In this document: piece after piece, positions 12,101 through 22,144 of the stretch
Layout: every line of letters begins with the position of its first letter
Numbering within the stretch: the first letter of the stretch is position 1
Origin: Antedon mediterranea
Taxonomy: Eukaryota > Echinodermata > Crinoidea > Comatulida > Antedonidae
DNA length: 64,000 nucleotides
Direction of reading: 5' to 3'
Assembly (NCBI RefSeq): GCF_964355755.1
Contig: NC_092678.1
Coordinates: 5,304,922 to 5,368,921 of the forward strand
Translations under genes and position numbers: made by a program
Notes under the pieces: model-generated
What the model saw: only the letters and a program-made list of their open reading frames with translations
What the model was told of the DNA's origin: nothing
The model's database searches: none

Positions 12101-15100
12101 AAGTTAATTATCACTTGATCACCTATCATATTTCACATTTCATTTATAACTGATAATGGTGATCATCTCTACCTTTAATAAATTTCATAATTCCAAATGA
12201 AACTTAATACATAATCCATTATAGCAAATGAATGCACTTTTCATGAATATGTTAGCGTTTCAACATCCAGTAAGCTGATTGATGAATATTAACTTGAAGA
12301 AGTCAACTAGATTACATGTCTACAAGATTTCAATGTAATTTGGCATTTCGTCTGAAATTTATGTAATAGATTTCTGAAAAGACGCACTCAATAATCGCAT
12401 TGTAATTCATATTGTAATGTAATCACAGGTGTAAACAACCACAATTCAATTACCAACCGGTTTTTTTTTTGTAACATCATACATCATCAACTTTCCTTGC
12501 ACAGAATCACAGAAAAGTTAGTGTGTATTAGACCAACAGTACCATTTAGATTTCGATCATTCTGGAAATTTCCTCACGACTAATAGGGATCATTTTACGG
12601 TGTACCAATCATGGTGGAGCTGCTATGGGTCTGTAGCGATTGGTGTCGAGAGAACAGTTCATAATACATTTACATTTTACAATGTTTGAAGAAGATTAGC
12701 TAATTATTTTTAAGTAAGCAGATTACTCGGTGACCTTACCTCCACTCTTTTGTACGTACCTCGCCTTTTACTACTTTTGTTGTTAGATCAATAACTGATC
12801 CTGCTGACAAACAAGCACATTCATACGTATTCTATAAATTAAAAAAACTATTTATTTAAATTTCAAACAATAAACAAAATCAAATAGTTATTTTGTATGA
12901 TGTTGTCTTTGGTTCAAAGACAACTGAACTAAGTATTAATTGTACAGCATAATATTTATACAAATAATAAGATGTAATACAATAATGACTAACATAATAA
13001 TCTCATACCTTGCCAATGTAAACACATTCCAGATCATCAAAGCCATCTACGTATTCTTTTAATTGTTCTTGAGACATCGTAGCAGTGGATCGTATTTTGT
13101 ATATATAATCTTGACTACAAATAATCAATATTGTAGTGTTAAATTTTAAGTTCTAACAAAATCAAACGTCCTTCCAAATATGGAACCACTCAGTGGCAAA
13201 TATAGATGGAGCATATATTTTTAAAATCTATATCAAATTTACAAACAATTTAGATATGTACTTTAGTATTAATAACATGGTCATTTATATCCATTTTTAC
13301 ACCTACACCCCAATAATGTGGAATCTTTCGATCTGCGGCTGCCCTAGCTTTTATTTTCAACTTAAGTAAATCTGTATTTTGTATTCTGTATTTGATAAAT
13401 GGAGGTAAGTGACAAATATTTGTATCTCTGCTACATAAAAACAACTTTAAAAGGGTTTTACCAGAGGAATCAAATTACCTATGGCATATGAGTAACTCTT
13501 CATTGGTAGCCAGTCTTGCCTATAAAAATTAAAACACATAGAAAATTAAAAGACAAAGAAATATCAAGTTATCTTTATTCTGTTTTCTGAAACTGGTATG
13601 AAAACAAAATTGGTTATTTTATATATAAAACTGTAATAATACTATATTTATGCTACGAAAACAAAATTTATTGAACAATACAAGTTATTGGATTCCAAAA
13701 ATAATCAACATAAACACAATTTCACTGACAGATAAGTTATTACTTAGCAATAAAACTGGCAGAAAATAATTAAACTTGAATTGAGCGATGAAACAATTTT
13801 CCTATAAACTTAGAAAATTAATATTCGCTACTAAAAGTTAGCCCAGGGGAAAAGCAATAAGTGATAGTTGTAGAATATTGTTAAGATTATATTTACTAGT
13901 TAGTAGGCTTGTATTCCAAACGACAAATTTCAGAAGAAAACATAACATTTAAAAAAAATGTTTTATTTTTATAAGTAAAAACTAGCACTGGCAGTACATA
14001 TAGAAGACAATCAAAATGTTGACAAATTGGAATCAAATATTTAAAAAGATCCAAAGTAACTAAAATGTGTTGATAACAAACTTCTGCACATACTCAGTAC
14101 ACAAATGCTGTTGTGTAGCTCCTGTATCATTTAGCAGACAATAAGACATTTATATGACATACTGTAATGACAGGCACATATTTACATACTGATGGTTTTG
14201 TTTTTAATTATTGAGAAAACCTCAATATTATGAATGATCATAAATTAATCAGTTTCTCTTAAAAACATTTCTAATTCATCTGGATTTTGATAAATAATAT
14301 TAAATTAAGTCATTTATGGAAACGTTAATTTCTCTTCAATATAATTACATTTAACATTAATATTTAAAAAGAATCTAGTCCAATGTTTGTGGTCATCTGA
14401 AGCAGAAAGATAAAGCAGATGGCCTCTCAAACAAACACAGAACAAACATTATTTGCCAAAAAATGAAATATGAAGAAGTTCTGGGTTTTTGGGCTGCAGG
14501 GAAGAGTGAAACACTTGATTATTTTTACTCTTGCCTGGTTTGAGTTAGTCCGATTTCCTACAGTACATGTATTGGGTTTGGGCAGGGAAGAGTGAAATAC
14601 TTGATTATTTTTACTCTTGCCTGGTTTGAGTTAGTCTGATTTCCTACAGTACATGTATTGGGTTTGGGCAGGGAAGAGTGAAACACTTGATTATTTTAAC
14701 TCTTCCCTGGTTTGAGTTAGTCTGATTTCCTACAGTACATGTATTGGGTTTGGACAGGGAAGAGTGAAACACTTGATTATTTTTACTCTTGCCTGGTATG
14801 AGTTAGTCTGATTTCCTACAGTACATGTATTGGGTTTGGACAGGGAAGAGTGAAACACTTGATTATTTTTACTCTTGCCTGGTATGAGTTAGTCTGATTT
14901 CCTACAGTACATGTATTGGGTTTGGGCAGGGAAGAGTGAAATACTTGATTATTTTTACTCTTGCCTGGTATGAGTTAGTCTGATTTCCTACAGTACATGT
15001 ATTGGGTTTGGGTAGGGAAGAGTGAAACACTTGATTATTTTTACTCTTGCCTGGTTTGAGTTAGTCTGATTTCCTAAAGTACATGTATTGGGTTTGGGCA

Positions 15101-18079
15101 GGGAAGAGTGAAACACTTGATTATTTTTACTCTTGCCTGGTTTGAGTTAGTCTGATTTCCTAAAGTACATGTATTGGGTTTGGGCAGGGAAGAGTGAAAA
15201 ACTTGATTATTTTTACTCTTCCCTGGTTTGAGTTAGTCCAATTTCCTACAGTACATGTATTGGGTTTGGGCAGGGAAGAGTGAAACACTTGATTATTTTT
15301 ACTCTTGCCTGGTTTGAGTTAGTCTGATTTCCTACAGTACATGTATTGGGTTTGGGCAGGGAAGAGTGAAATACTTGATTATTTTTACTCTTCCCTGGTT
15401 TGAGTTAGTCTGATTTCCTACAGTACATGTATTGGGTTTGGGCAGGGAAGAGTGAAACACTTGATTATTTTTACTCTTGCCTGGTTTGAGTTAGTCTGAT
15501 TTCCTACAGTACATGTATTGGGTTTGGGCAGGGAAGAGTGAAACACTTGATTATTTTTACTCTTCCCTAGTTTGAGTTAGTCTGATTTCCTAAAGTACAT
15601 GTATTGGGTTTGGGCAGGGAAGAGTGAAACACTTGATTATTTTTACTCTTGCCTGGTTTGAGTTAGTCCAATTTCCTACAGTACATGTATTGGGTTTGGG
15701 CAGGGAAGAGTGAAACACTTGATTATTTTTACTCTTCCCTGGTTTGAGTTAGTCTGATTTCCTACAGTACATGTATTGGGTTTGGGCAGGGAAGAGTGAA
15801 ACACTTGATTATTTTTACTCTTCCCTGGTTTGAGTTAGTCTGATTTCCTACAGTACATGTATTGGGTTTGGGCAGGGAAGAGTGAAATACTTGATTATTT
15901 TTACTCTTCCCTGGTTTGAGTTAGTCTGATTTCCTACAGTACATGTATTGGGTTTGGGCAGGGAAGAGTGAAACACTTGATTATTTTTACTCTTCCCTGG
16001 TTTGAGTTAGTCTGATTTCCTACAGTACATGTATTGGGTTTGGGCAGGGAAGAGTGAAACACTTGATTATTTTTACTCTTGCCTGATTTGAGTTAGTCTG
16101 ATTTCCTACAGTACATGTATTGGGTTTGGGCAGGGAAGAGTGAAACACTTGATTATTTTTACTCTTCCCTGGTTTGATTAAGTCCTACCTGTAGTGGTAC
16201 ACAGCGATCAAGTAAGCCATATTCAGTCAATTTCTTCTGAATTGCATTAAGACGTTCAGGACACTCTAATTTTCCATGCTCACTAAAAAAACAGTACAAG
16301 ATACCTTTGAGACTATGTCATTTTCATCGAGTTTCTATGTTTCCTCTGAATAGAGGTTGCTGGCAGTATTAAATTGGTTCACATGAAAGTGTCACTAATA
16401 TTATTCGTGTTTCTAATGTTAAAAATGTAATTTTTGGGCTGGTGGTATTTAAATAGAGGAACACTTTCATCGTTTTAAAATCTTCTCAGTATTTAAGGTA
16501 ACCCTGTGTAACGCTGCTAAACGATTAACTACATAGTTTTTTTTTTAGGATTTAAAAAAGTTGTGATTAAATTGCAAAGAAAAATAATGAATACATTAAA
16601 AAAGTATCAGGAAGCACAAAACTAACGTCAGCATCTTAAATGTTTAATCAAAATTATTTATAGATTAATGTATGTGTATTCAAATAATTGTTTATAGTTA
16701 AAACAACAAATGCATAAATAAATAGAGTAGACTACGCAATACTAGCAATAAATCATCGTTTTATCAACATGCTTTCACAGATTCACCAAACATCAAAAAT
16801 TGTTCTCAAAGTTTAATTAAAAAAACAACAATTATTGCACCAAACAACTTAATCTCTTTAATATTAGCAGTTACTTAATACTCAGACCATGCAAACCTTA
16901 ATCATCTTATTTTTAAAGCTTTATTTATAAATTTTAAATCTTTAAAATTGATGAAAAGAAACTATAGATTGATTTACAAAGGATTAGTGAAGAATGATGA
17001 AAAATCACATTTAAACTGAAAAAAAAAATATGTTTTTCTTCTATTTTAGCATGGATAGTTTAACTGGTATATTCTTTGTATGTTACTGTATATTACAGTA
17101 CTGTACAGTACTGTAGATTAAATTAATTGATTCTTTGAAAAGCAGTAACAGCATTAAAACAACCAGAGAATTTTATATAAAAAAAAGATTAGAAAACAAA
17201 ATTAAAGTTTATATAATTATTACAGAAAAAACCTACCTTCCAAAAGGGCATTTATGGAGGAGAAACATCTCATCATTGACAATACCAGTGCTGAACAAAT
17301 ATAAAAAATAAATAAATAAAAAAGTTTTCATTTTTTTTTTATAATTATTAATTTATTGGTTACAATTTTATTTTCAGGTTATTTATTTCTATTTTGTGTA
17401 AGACTACCATTATTATTATTATTATTATTTAACAATAACATAAAATATCTATAATCTAAAATTGAACCAACTGTAGAGTACTGTATGCTTACCCTTTAGG
17501 AACACTATTTTCATTTTCTTTTACTTCCTGCTACAGTGAATAAAAAAGGGGAAATTGCAATTGTATTGAAATGTATCCAATTTATAAACAACAAAAGAGG
17601 TTATAATATTTTGAAAAAAGTTTTGTTCTAGAATTCGAGTTTACTAGTCAATCTCTGGCCTACTTCCTTTGGAATTTTATGTCCATAATGTTTTAAATAC
17701 AATTTTACTGATTAGTAATGTATGGTACATTAAACATAGTTAACGTACTTCCAAAATCAAACCTACATCAGCGTTGGTGCAAATTGGTATTTTAGGATAT
17801 TTTAGGTCGGTTTTGTGGAAGTTGCTTAAAGTTATATTGTTAATTCCTGGTGAAATTGTTTCTCTTTTTATTTTTGTAGGATTTGTATATGGATGTAAAA
17901 TCCAAAATAAAGAAAATGAATGAATTAATTAATAAAATAAATTTACTGCATGTATATGATTACATATTGTCTGTATAATATGAACTATAACAATTTAAGA
18001 AAAAGTATTACTATTTCAAACAGACCTTTTGATCACTTCTTTTTGTTGAAGAATCCGGTTTCTTTCGTTCACCCTCCAT
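125..18079 (-). CDS. HDAC6: HDAC6-type histone deacetylase, two catalytic domains, 3' end outside window
   Basis: Class IIb zinc deacetylase; in other animals HDAC6 acts in the cytoplasm on tubulin and other proteins. Coding exons in transcript order: 18079-18026, 17530-17493, 17290-17237, 16282-16189, 13519-13479, 13114-13009, 12831-12760, 11718-11693, 11589-11485, 10997-10929, 10588-10462, 9388-9323, 9092-9033, 8746-8657, 7054-6948, 6369-6302, 5885-5823 (optional), 5616-5481, 4947-4900, 4628-4541, 4334-4294, 3964-3868, 3312-3241, 3049-3024, 2722-2618, 1354-1159, 938-873, 574-515, 214-125. All have GT-AG borders and phases join to 755 codons. The start is the first ATG after a likely 5'UTR acceptor and gives [11 protein letters not shown]. 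Two complete active-site motif sets favour HDAC6 over HDAC10, whose second domain is inactive. The final GGY exon and any ubiquitin-binding zinc finger would lie beyond base 1. Confidence 0.93.
263..400. mobile_element. MITE, family 1 copy a
   Basis: Short element with inverted ends: AAGCTCTGTCTACACT on the left and its reverse complement in GTGTAGACAGAGCTTT on the right. It lies in an HDAC6 intron. Two relatives occur at 4980-5115 and 9564-9720. The interior shares CCATATTTGGGCACATCA with the other copies. No coding capacity. Confidence 0.7.
1538..2369 (+). repeat. Pyrimidine microsatellite, TTTC/CTTT-rich, about 830 bp
   Basis: Imperfect array of TTTC, CTTT and TTTTTATCTTTCC blocks in the HDAC6 intron between the exons ending at 2618 and starting at 1354. 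One strand is almost pure pyrimidine, so the HDAC6 pre-mRNA carries a purine (GAAA-type) tract. All three plus-strand reading frames stay open here, giving long Phe/Ser/Leu-rich translations that are artefacts of the repeat. Confidence 0.95.
3400..3505 (-). CDS. Candidate mutually exclusive HDAC6 exon
   Basis: A 35-codon open segment with an AG acceptor and a GT donor, between the exons at 3868-3964 and 3241-3312. It starts with a T that completes the AA left by the exon ending at 4294, and it ends in phase 0, exactly like the canonical exon 3868-3964. It can therefore replace that exon but cannot be added to it. Its C-terminal end SFESPVLED aligns with NYESIYLHP of the canonical exon and recalls the DCPVF-type motif at this place in class I deacetylases. 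Its length (106 bp) equals that of the matching domain-1 exon. It could also be a decaying exon copy or chance. Confidence 0.45.
4980..5115. mobile_element. MITE, family 1 copy b
   Basis: Related to 263-400 and 9564-9720 by its right end (TTTGATAGTGTAAGACAGAACTTA) and by three tandem CCAAATATGGTAGTGATATG-like segments. The left inverted end is eroded. Located in the HDAC6 intron upstream of the exon at 4947. Confidence 0.55.
5668..6261. mobile_element. Inverted-repeat element flanked by 23-bp direct repeats, spanning an HDAC6 exon
   Basis: A 23-bp sequence (TTTAGACAACTTTCAATATT...) at 5668-5690 recurs at 6239-6261 with one mismatch. Immediately inside the left copy, 5691-5740 is the inverted complement of 6141-6190 (49 of 50 bases match; starts TGTGAGGTGGTTTCCCGA). 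Between 6191 and 6238 is a further palindrome (6204-6238) related to those at 7213 and 56330. Single diverged ends of the same TIR occur near 47308 and 12540. The candidate HDAC6 exon 5823-5885 lies inside the inverted repeats. The superfamily is not clear. Confidence 0.75.
5823..5885 (-). CDS. Candidate optional HDAC6 linker exon inside a transposon-like element
   Basis: 63-bp open segment with an acceptor (TTTAG) and a donor (GTAAGG), encoding [21 protein letters not shown] in the linker between the two catalytic domains. Both ends are phase 1, so the flanking exons (ending at 6302 and starting at 5616) also join in frame without it. This makes it a natural cassette exon. No similarity to known HDAC6 linkers was recognised, and linkers vary widely. 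A second reading frame is also open, so coding evidence is modest. Confidence 0.4.
7213..7249. repeat. Palindromic repeat, first of three copies
   Basis: Near-perfect palindrome AGATGGTACGC-TCGCTTCGCTCGCG-TACCATCT. A copy at 56328-56364 shares the following CACAGATGGTTCTCGAATACA. A third, without that tail, is at 6204-6238. It looks like the end structure of a repeat family that also includes 7491-8539. Confidence 0.6.
7491..8539. repeat. Dispersed repeat, about 1.05 kb, copy 1 (HDAC6 intron)
   Basis: Starts TATGTAACATTAGGGTTGAG and ends near ACGTAAATTTATATATAGAT. A copy with high identity lies at 57856-58885, with an extra partial copy at 57484-57855. It has no long open frame and contains a run of short direct repeats (TATCTAACAGTAG). 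Probably a non-autonomous transposon; the class is unknown. Confidence 0.8.
9281..9307 (-). pseudogene. Partial duplicate of an HDAC6 exon end (cryptic mini-exon)
   Basis: 27 bp encoding QILLPIAYE with its own TTTTAG acceptor and GTGATG donor, just downstream of the true exon 9323-9388, whose last nine codons encode QVLLPVAYE. It arose by a local duplication covering the exon end plus donor. If also spliced it would add nine residues in frame at a helix end, so it is more likely a cryptic or alternative site. Confidence 0.6.
9564..9720. mobile_element. MITE, family 1 copy c, TAA target duplication
   Basis: 157-bp element beginning AGCCTTGTTTACACTATCAA and ending TTGATAGTGTAGACAGAGCT, flanked on both sides by TAA (9561-9563 and 9721-9723). 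A three-base TWA target duplication is typical of PIF/Harbinger transposons (family knowledge). Two tandem CCATATTTGGGCA blocks lie inside. Located in an HDAC6 intron. Confidence 0.75.
9805..10534 (-). repeat. 73-bp minisatellite built from an HDAC6 exon end and its splice donor
   Basis: Ten copies with the donor positions at 9805, 9878, 9951, 10022, 10095, 10168, 10241, 10314, 10387 and 10460. Each unit contains the coding end [16 protein letters not shown] followed by the donor GAG|GTTAGTAAG and about 12 intron bases. Only the first copy in transcript order (donor at 10460-10461) continues the upstream exon 10588-10462. Units in the middle alternate GTAGCCCTG and GTAGCACTG on the plus strand, a two-unit higher-order pattern. 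Because 73 is not a multiple of three and each unit has an in-frame TAG after the donor, use of a later donor would break the protein. Confidence 0.92.
11058..11167. repeat. Tandem duplication, about 55 bp, two copies
   Basis: AACCCAGGAGTTGCATCAAC followed by AATAGTGCACCATGAACTAC occurs twice with few differences. It lies in the HDAC6 intron next to the exon 10929-10997. No function is visible. Confidence 0.8.
11288..11345 (-). ncRNA. Degenerate hammerhead-like motif
   Basis: On the minus strand: CTGAGGA, one extra C, a 6-bp stem GATCAA/TTGATC with loop AGTATA, then GAAAC and GTC. This matches the order of a hammerhead core (CUGANGA, stem II, GAAA, UH). Stem II is not flush with the core (C opposite C) and stem III would be only two base pairs. 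Hence either a decayed copy or a form that works only as a dimer. It is in HDAC6 sense orientation, within an intron. Confidence 0.35.
14482..16178. repeat. 86-bp minisatellite, about 20 copies
   Basis: Unit reads GGGTTTGGGCAGGGAAGAGT, then GAAACACTTGATTATTTTTA, CTCTTGCCTGGTTTGAGTTA, and GTCTGATTTCCTACAGTACA with TGTATT. Each unit has inverted GGGAAGAGT/ACTCTTCCC arms able to form a hairpin. The array ends within about 10 bp of the splice donor of the HDAC6 exon 16282-16189. The repeat also contains GTAGGAAATC, resembling that donor (GTAGGACTTA). Confidence 0.95.
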
Positions 18080-19230
18080 TTTGTTTAAATCACCAAGCCT
18101 GTAGCCAGGATTTTTACAAAGGGGTTCGTTTTTTCTACAAAATGAGCAAACATTGTCATGAGCAAGGCCTATTTTATCATCTGCATCTTCATCTGCTAAT
18201 TAGGTATACTGTAGTTTAAAAACGGCACTACAGGTAATTTAAAAGGCCTCTCAAATCAAACCCTACTTTAGTTTGTGAACTTTATTCAAATCATAATGTT
18301 TTAGTAATACTAAATAATGTGTAGAATAGTGAATTTTATAAAAAAAAATTAAAAATAAAATATATACAATGATTATTTGCAGTGATTATTTACAGTAATG
18401 ATATAAATAAAACTAGATTTAATTCGTCACTATGGCGAATTATAGGTTACTGTATATGCATTGATTTAAATAAAGATAATTGATTTTTAAAAGATATATT
18501 GATTGATTTCCTCAGAATCTTTAATTAATTTTTGATTGCACACCGTGAAAACATAATCTGGCCATAAGGAATATACTATGAAAAATTGACTTAGCTAGAT
18601 GAAACTGATATCAAGATAATTGACGGACAAAAAGTGCTAAGGAAATAAATAAATAAATAAAGATCCTGACAGAATCATTATATGCAGAGAATAGTGGACC
18701 AACAGTAACATGTTGTGGAGTTGCTTTAATGGTATTGGATGCTTCCCTATCCATTGATTCATACATAATTTTTACATTTAACCTCTATGAATTATACATT
18801 CATATTTCGAAATAGAATGACATTTAAGAGTCAGCTTCATCATGCAAGAATATCAACAATTAATTCAACATACTAGCAACATATTAATATTTCTAGTAAA
18901 TTTATTTATAAAAATACCGGTACTAGACCTACTACTGTAGTACAGGGTACTTACTAACTACCAACAAAAAGGCAAAATATTTAGGGCCTAGGCCTAATAA
19001 TAATAGAGAATATTATATATATATATATATTATATAAAGTAGATTAATTAATTAGGGCCATTAGGCTATTATAAAAAGGCAAAATATGTAGGCCTAGCCC
19101 TAATAATAGAGAATATTATATATGTATATATATATTCAGGTTGAAATTTTCAGACCGTTTGGATAGAGTGCTCAATACCAAGGTAGAGCATAAATAAATA
19201 AAATAACAGCAGAAAACTTGGTTACTTCAT

Positions 19231-19305
19231 TGTTTTAATCACTACAAATTTGTTTCGTACGACCAGCATGTAGCTGGCCGCACTCTTCAGGTGAAATATA
19301 AAACA
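19231..19305 (-). ncRNA. Type I hammerhead ribozyme motif (left arm)
   Basis: Mirror image of the motif at 19485-19559. On the minus strand, CTGAAGA comes from 19290-19284, stem II spans 19283-19257 with loop TACAT, and GAAA comes from 19256-19253. It has the same sense as HDAC6, so it would be transcribed within the first intron of the pre-mRNA. The opposite arm is its near-perfect complement. Ribozyme folding and long-hairpin folding would therefore compete if the whole palindrome is transcribed. Confidence 0.72.
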
Positions 19306-19484
19306 TAAGTGACACAGTTGTCTGTTTGTCTCATAGTGCTTAATAGAAGTGAGTCATCAGGAAGTCGTATACAATATTTGTTTTTCTAATTTGCATATTT
19401 TTTTTTTCTAAAACAATAGGCTATTGTATACGACTTCCTGATGACTCACTTCTATTAGGCACTATGAGACAACTGTGTCACTTA

Positions 19485-19559
19485 TGTTTTATATTTCACC
19501 TGAAGAGTGCGGCCAGCTACATGCTGGTCGTACGAAACAAATTTGTAGTGATTAAAACA
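19485..19559 (+). ncRNA. Type I hammerhead ribozyme motif (right arm)
   Basis: CTGAAGA at 19500-19506; stem II of 11 pairs (19507-19517 with 19523-19533, two G-U) closing a TACAT loop, with the canonical G-C base; GAAA at 19534-19537. Short stem III is ACA/TGT around AATT (19537-19546), then A19547 as the cleavage-site base. Stem I is 4 pairs (TCAC 19496-19499 with GTGA 19548-19551), an unequal internal loop, then 6 pairs (19485-19490 with 19554-19559). All conserved core positions (CUGANGA, GAAA, UH) are present. The internal loop in stem I opposite loop II is what fast natural hammerheads use for tertiary contact. Antisense to HDAC6. Confidence 0.75.
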
Positions 19560-21218
19560 ATGAAGTAACCAAGTTTTCTGCTGTTATTTTATTTATGTAT
19601 ATATATATATATATATTATATAAAGTAGATTAGGCTATTATATTAGCATAATAGTAAACCTAGGCCTAGAACTACAGAGACTAGACACACCAACAGGTCG
19701 ACTTCCCGGTCCACATTCCTTCAGTCAGTCATTCCTAGCAGAGAGACTACTGCTAGCCTCCTAGCTAGTTAGGCTACTCTAGCCTATAGGCCTAGGCCTA
19801 GCTAGGCCTACTAACCAGCTAGCTAGGCCTAGCCTCTAGTTAGTAGGCCTAGGCTTAAACTAATAACATTTAGCCTATTTTATTGCAAAATACACATAGT
19901 TTTTAATAATATTATGGGTCTAGATAATAACATAACAATACTTACTTCCACAATGTGTGTAGGACCCTAGGGCGAGAGAGACGTGCAGCGCAGCTCAGAT
20001 GCGTTGTTATTGATTGGTTGTATTCTTTCGATAATCGATAAACAATCGAAAAATAGCGCCGCCTATTGATTTAAGATTGACAAAAAACAACTAAAAAATG
20101 TTTTCTAATTTGCATATTTTTTTTTCTTTTTTTATTTATCTATTTATTTTTTTGGAAAGTTATTTATAGTTTAATTACTATATTTCAATTTAAAAACTGA
20201 ATAATTAATTCTTTTATGAAAATGAAGGTCCAATTATGCTGTCTTTCCTTTTGCGGATCAGTAGGCCTATCCTCATCTGATAGATGGATAGATAAACAAA
20301 TGAATATAGAAAATAGTAAACGAATGGATAATATAAAACCGATTGGTGGATGAATAGATAGATGAACAGCAAGTACATTCAAAGTCAGCTCTATCGCCTA
20401 GATACTTTAATACATAAATGAATGAATGAACAGTGTTAGGATGGCAAACAAACACATACTGCATGTTATAAAGGTAGGCATAGGTGGAAACTGGATAGTC
20501 TGTTCAGTAAGGCAGAATGAAATTATCAGGTAAACTGCATTTATTACTACCAACATCATTTGCGTCAGTAAAATCATCTTTAATTTATTGAACTTGAGTA
20601 TAATTGCACTATTGTTTCCTATTAATGGTGGTAATGGCGTTTATTAGTAATTGTAGCGTCTTCATTTGATTATAATTCGATTGGGGACTTATAATTAGGG
20701 GTGTATCGTCATAATTATCTTTCAATGTAGGCGATTATCTGCAGCGTCATTTGGTGTATCTACTGAAACAATCATTTGATGAGTTAGTCAATTCTCCCGA
20801 CGTCACCACCTCGTAATGGTTTATCATGTTCTAAAGTAAGCATAATCAGCTTTAACAAACACAAATAATGTCGCTACATTTATACGTTGGTACTTAATAA
20901 TAATTATAAACACCCAAACGTCCGTACTCACACAGCTCAAAAGCCTGGTATTAATAATTATTAAGAATACACTCGATTGATCTTTGTGTTACTGGCTGAT
21001 AACACGTCATTACATAATTACTTAGTAATTCTATACATTATAGGCCTAGTTATTAATAATTTACGACCGTCATTTTTTTTAACAGAATATCACGCTGATG
21101 GTTTTGTAATAAAGTATTACAGGTTTCATTATTTATATTCATATTTATTAAGTTATTAAACAGTATGTTTCTATTCAGGATATGAGACGAGTTAATGATA
21201 AATGATATCACAGTGTAA

Positions 21219-21595
21219 AGGCTCATTTAAACTAGGATGGTAACTGTCGACGATAAATAAATGAACGTACATTTTTCTTATATAAATCAAAAGAAATTAG
21301 GAAAGTTTTTTATCCTAGACTATTATAGGATAGCCATTTATGTCAACCAATTTAATTCAATCAAATGAAAAAAAAATTTACATTTAAATGATTATTGTTC
21401 TTTACTAATCATGACGTCATTTGATTGGACTTTTAAATATATTATTTTCATCAAAGGCAGCAGAAATGGTTATCATAATAGTAGTTCTCCTAATATGAAA
21501 ACTTGTCAAATTTCTTCTGTTTAATTAGCAAACAAACAAAAAAACATATTTATCTAGTTATCGTCGAACGTTATCACCCTAGTAGAAACTGTTAT
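21219..21595. mobile_element. Diverged MITE, family 2
   Basis: Begins AGGCTCATTTAAACTAGGAT and ends with the matching inverted TTATCACCCTAGTAGAAAC. The interior follows the order of the element at 21750-22144, including TGACGTCATTTGATTGGAC. It is an older, mutated copy. Confidence 0.65.
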
Positions 21596-21749
21596 CATTT
21601 CAGGTTTTGCGTTAATACGGAGGCAGGTTACGTAATTAGGTTACGTAATTATTATTCAATTTTTACATAAATCTATATTCTATACGCAAGACCAAAATGC
21701 ATTGCGAAGAATGTAATATTGGTTTAGTTACGTCTGAATTTCGACCTTA

Positions 21750-22144
21750 AGGCCCATTCACACTAGGACGATAACGATCGACGATAAATATATAAGCATG
21801 CATTTTTTTAATATAAAACAAAAGAAATTAGAAAGGGTTTCGTTCTAGGACTATAGGATAATCATGTATGCTGTATTTGATAAAAATAATATTTTTGAAA
21901 ATTCAATCAAATGACGTCATGATCAATAAAACAATAAAATCGTTGTATTGTAACGATATTATTGCTCTTACTAATCATGACGTCATTTGATTGGACGTGT
22001 GGAAATATTATTTTCATTAAAGGCAGCATAGATGGTTATTCTATAGTTCTAGAATGAAAAGGTTTTATATTTCTTTTATTTTATGTATGAAAAATGCAAA
22101 TTATTGTCATCGTCGATCGTTATCGTCCTAGTGTGAATGGGCCT
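21750..22144. mobile_element. MITE, family 2, TTA target duplication
   Basis: 395 bp with inverted ends AGGCCCATTCACACTAGGAC at the left and GTCCTAGTGTGAATGGGCCT at the right, extending inward through ACGATCGACGAT. TTA flanks both ends (21747-21749, 22145-22147), the duplication expected of PIF/Harbinger-type elements. It contains paired TGACGTCA (CRE-like) sites. No coding capacity. Confidence 0.85.

Larger units (their letters stand above)
6948..17290 (-). other. HDAC6: HDAC6 catalytic domain 1 exons
   Basis: First deacetylase domain, about residues 31-370. Active-site features visible: PPGHH (H166, H167), the zinc-binding VDFDVHH motif (D202, D204, H206), a second zinc aspartate in ACGVDAS (D297) and the catalytic GGY tyrosine (Y337). 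All expected catalytic residues are present, so the domain looks active. Unusual points are ACGVDAS where HDAC6 normally has SAGFDA, and HQYG where HRYE is usual near the pocket rim. Exon lengths are 94, 41, 106, 72, 26, 105, 69, 127, 66, 60 and 90, then 107. The 127-bp exon ends inside a 73-bp tandem array. Confidence 0.88.
19190..19597. mobile_element. Large inverted repeat (foldback element) carrying two hammerhead motifs
   Basis: Arms 19190-19377 and 19422-19597 are nearly perfect inverted copies, apart from about 8 extra bases (TCTGTTTG region) in the left arm, with a loop of about 45 bp. It sits in the HDAC6 5'UTR intron and is flanked by TA-rich repeats. There is no reading frame. Hammerhead ribozymes are known from Penelope-like retroelements and retrozymes (family knowledge). 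An inverted pair of their terminal repeats is a plausible origin, but no reverse transcriptase is present here. Confidence 0.85.
18026..20010 (-). promoter_or_regulatory. HDAC6: HDAC6 5'UTR exons and probable promoter
   Basis: The start-codon exon has a good acceptor at 18099-18100, so it probably runs 18098-18026 with a short 5'UTR. A strong minus-strand donor (AA|GTAAGTATT) at 19946 suggests a first non-coding exon of roughly 19946-20000, preceded by an inverted CCAAT box near 20012 and paired ATCGAT-type motifs at about 20030-20045. A TATA box is not obvious. The transcription start is inferred. The 1.85-kb 5'UTR intron contains the ribozyme palindrome. Confidence 0.5.

Noticed and set aside
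14482-16178. Regular repeat array considered as CRISPR
   Set aside because: Units are contiguous 86-bp tandem copies without unique spacers, in an intron of an animal gene.
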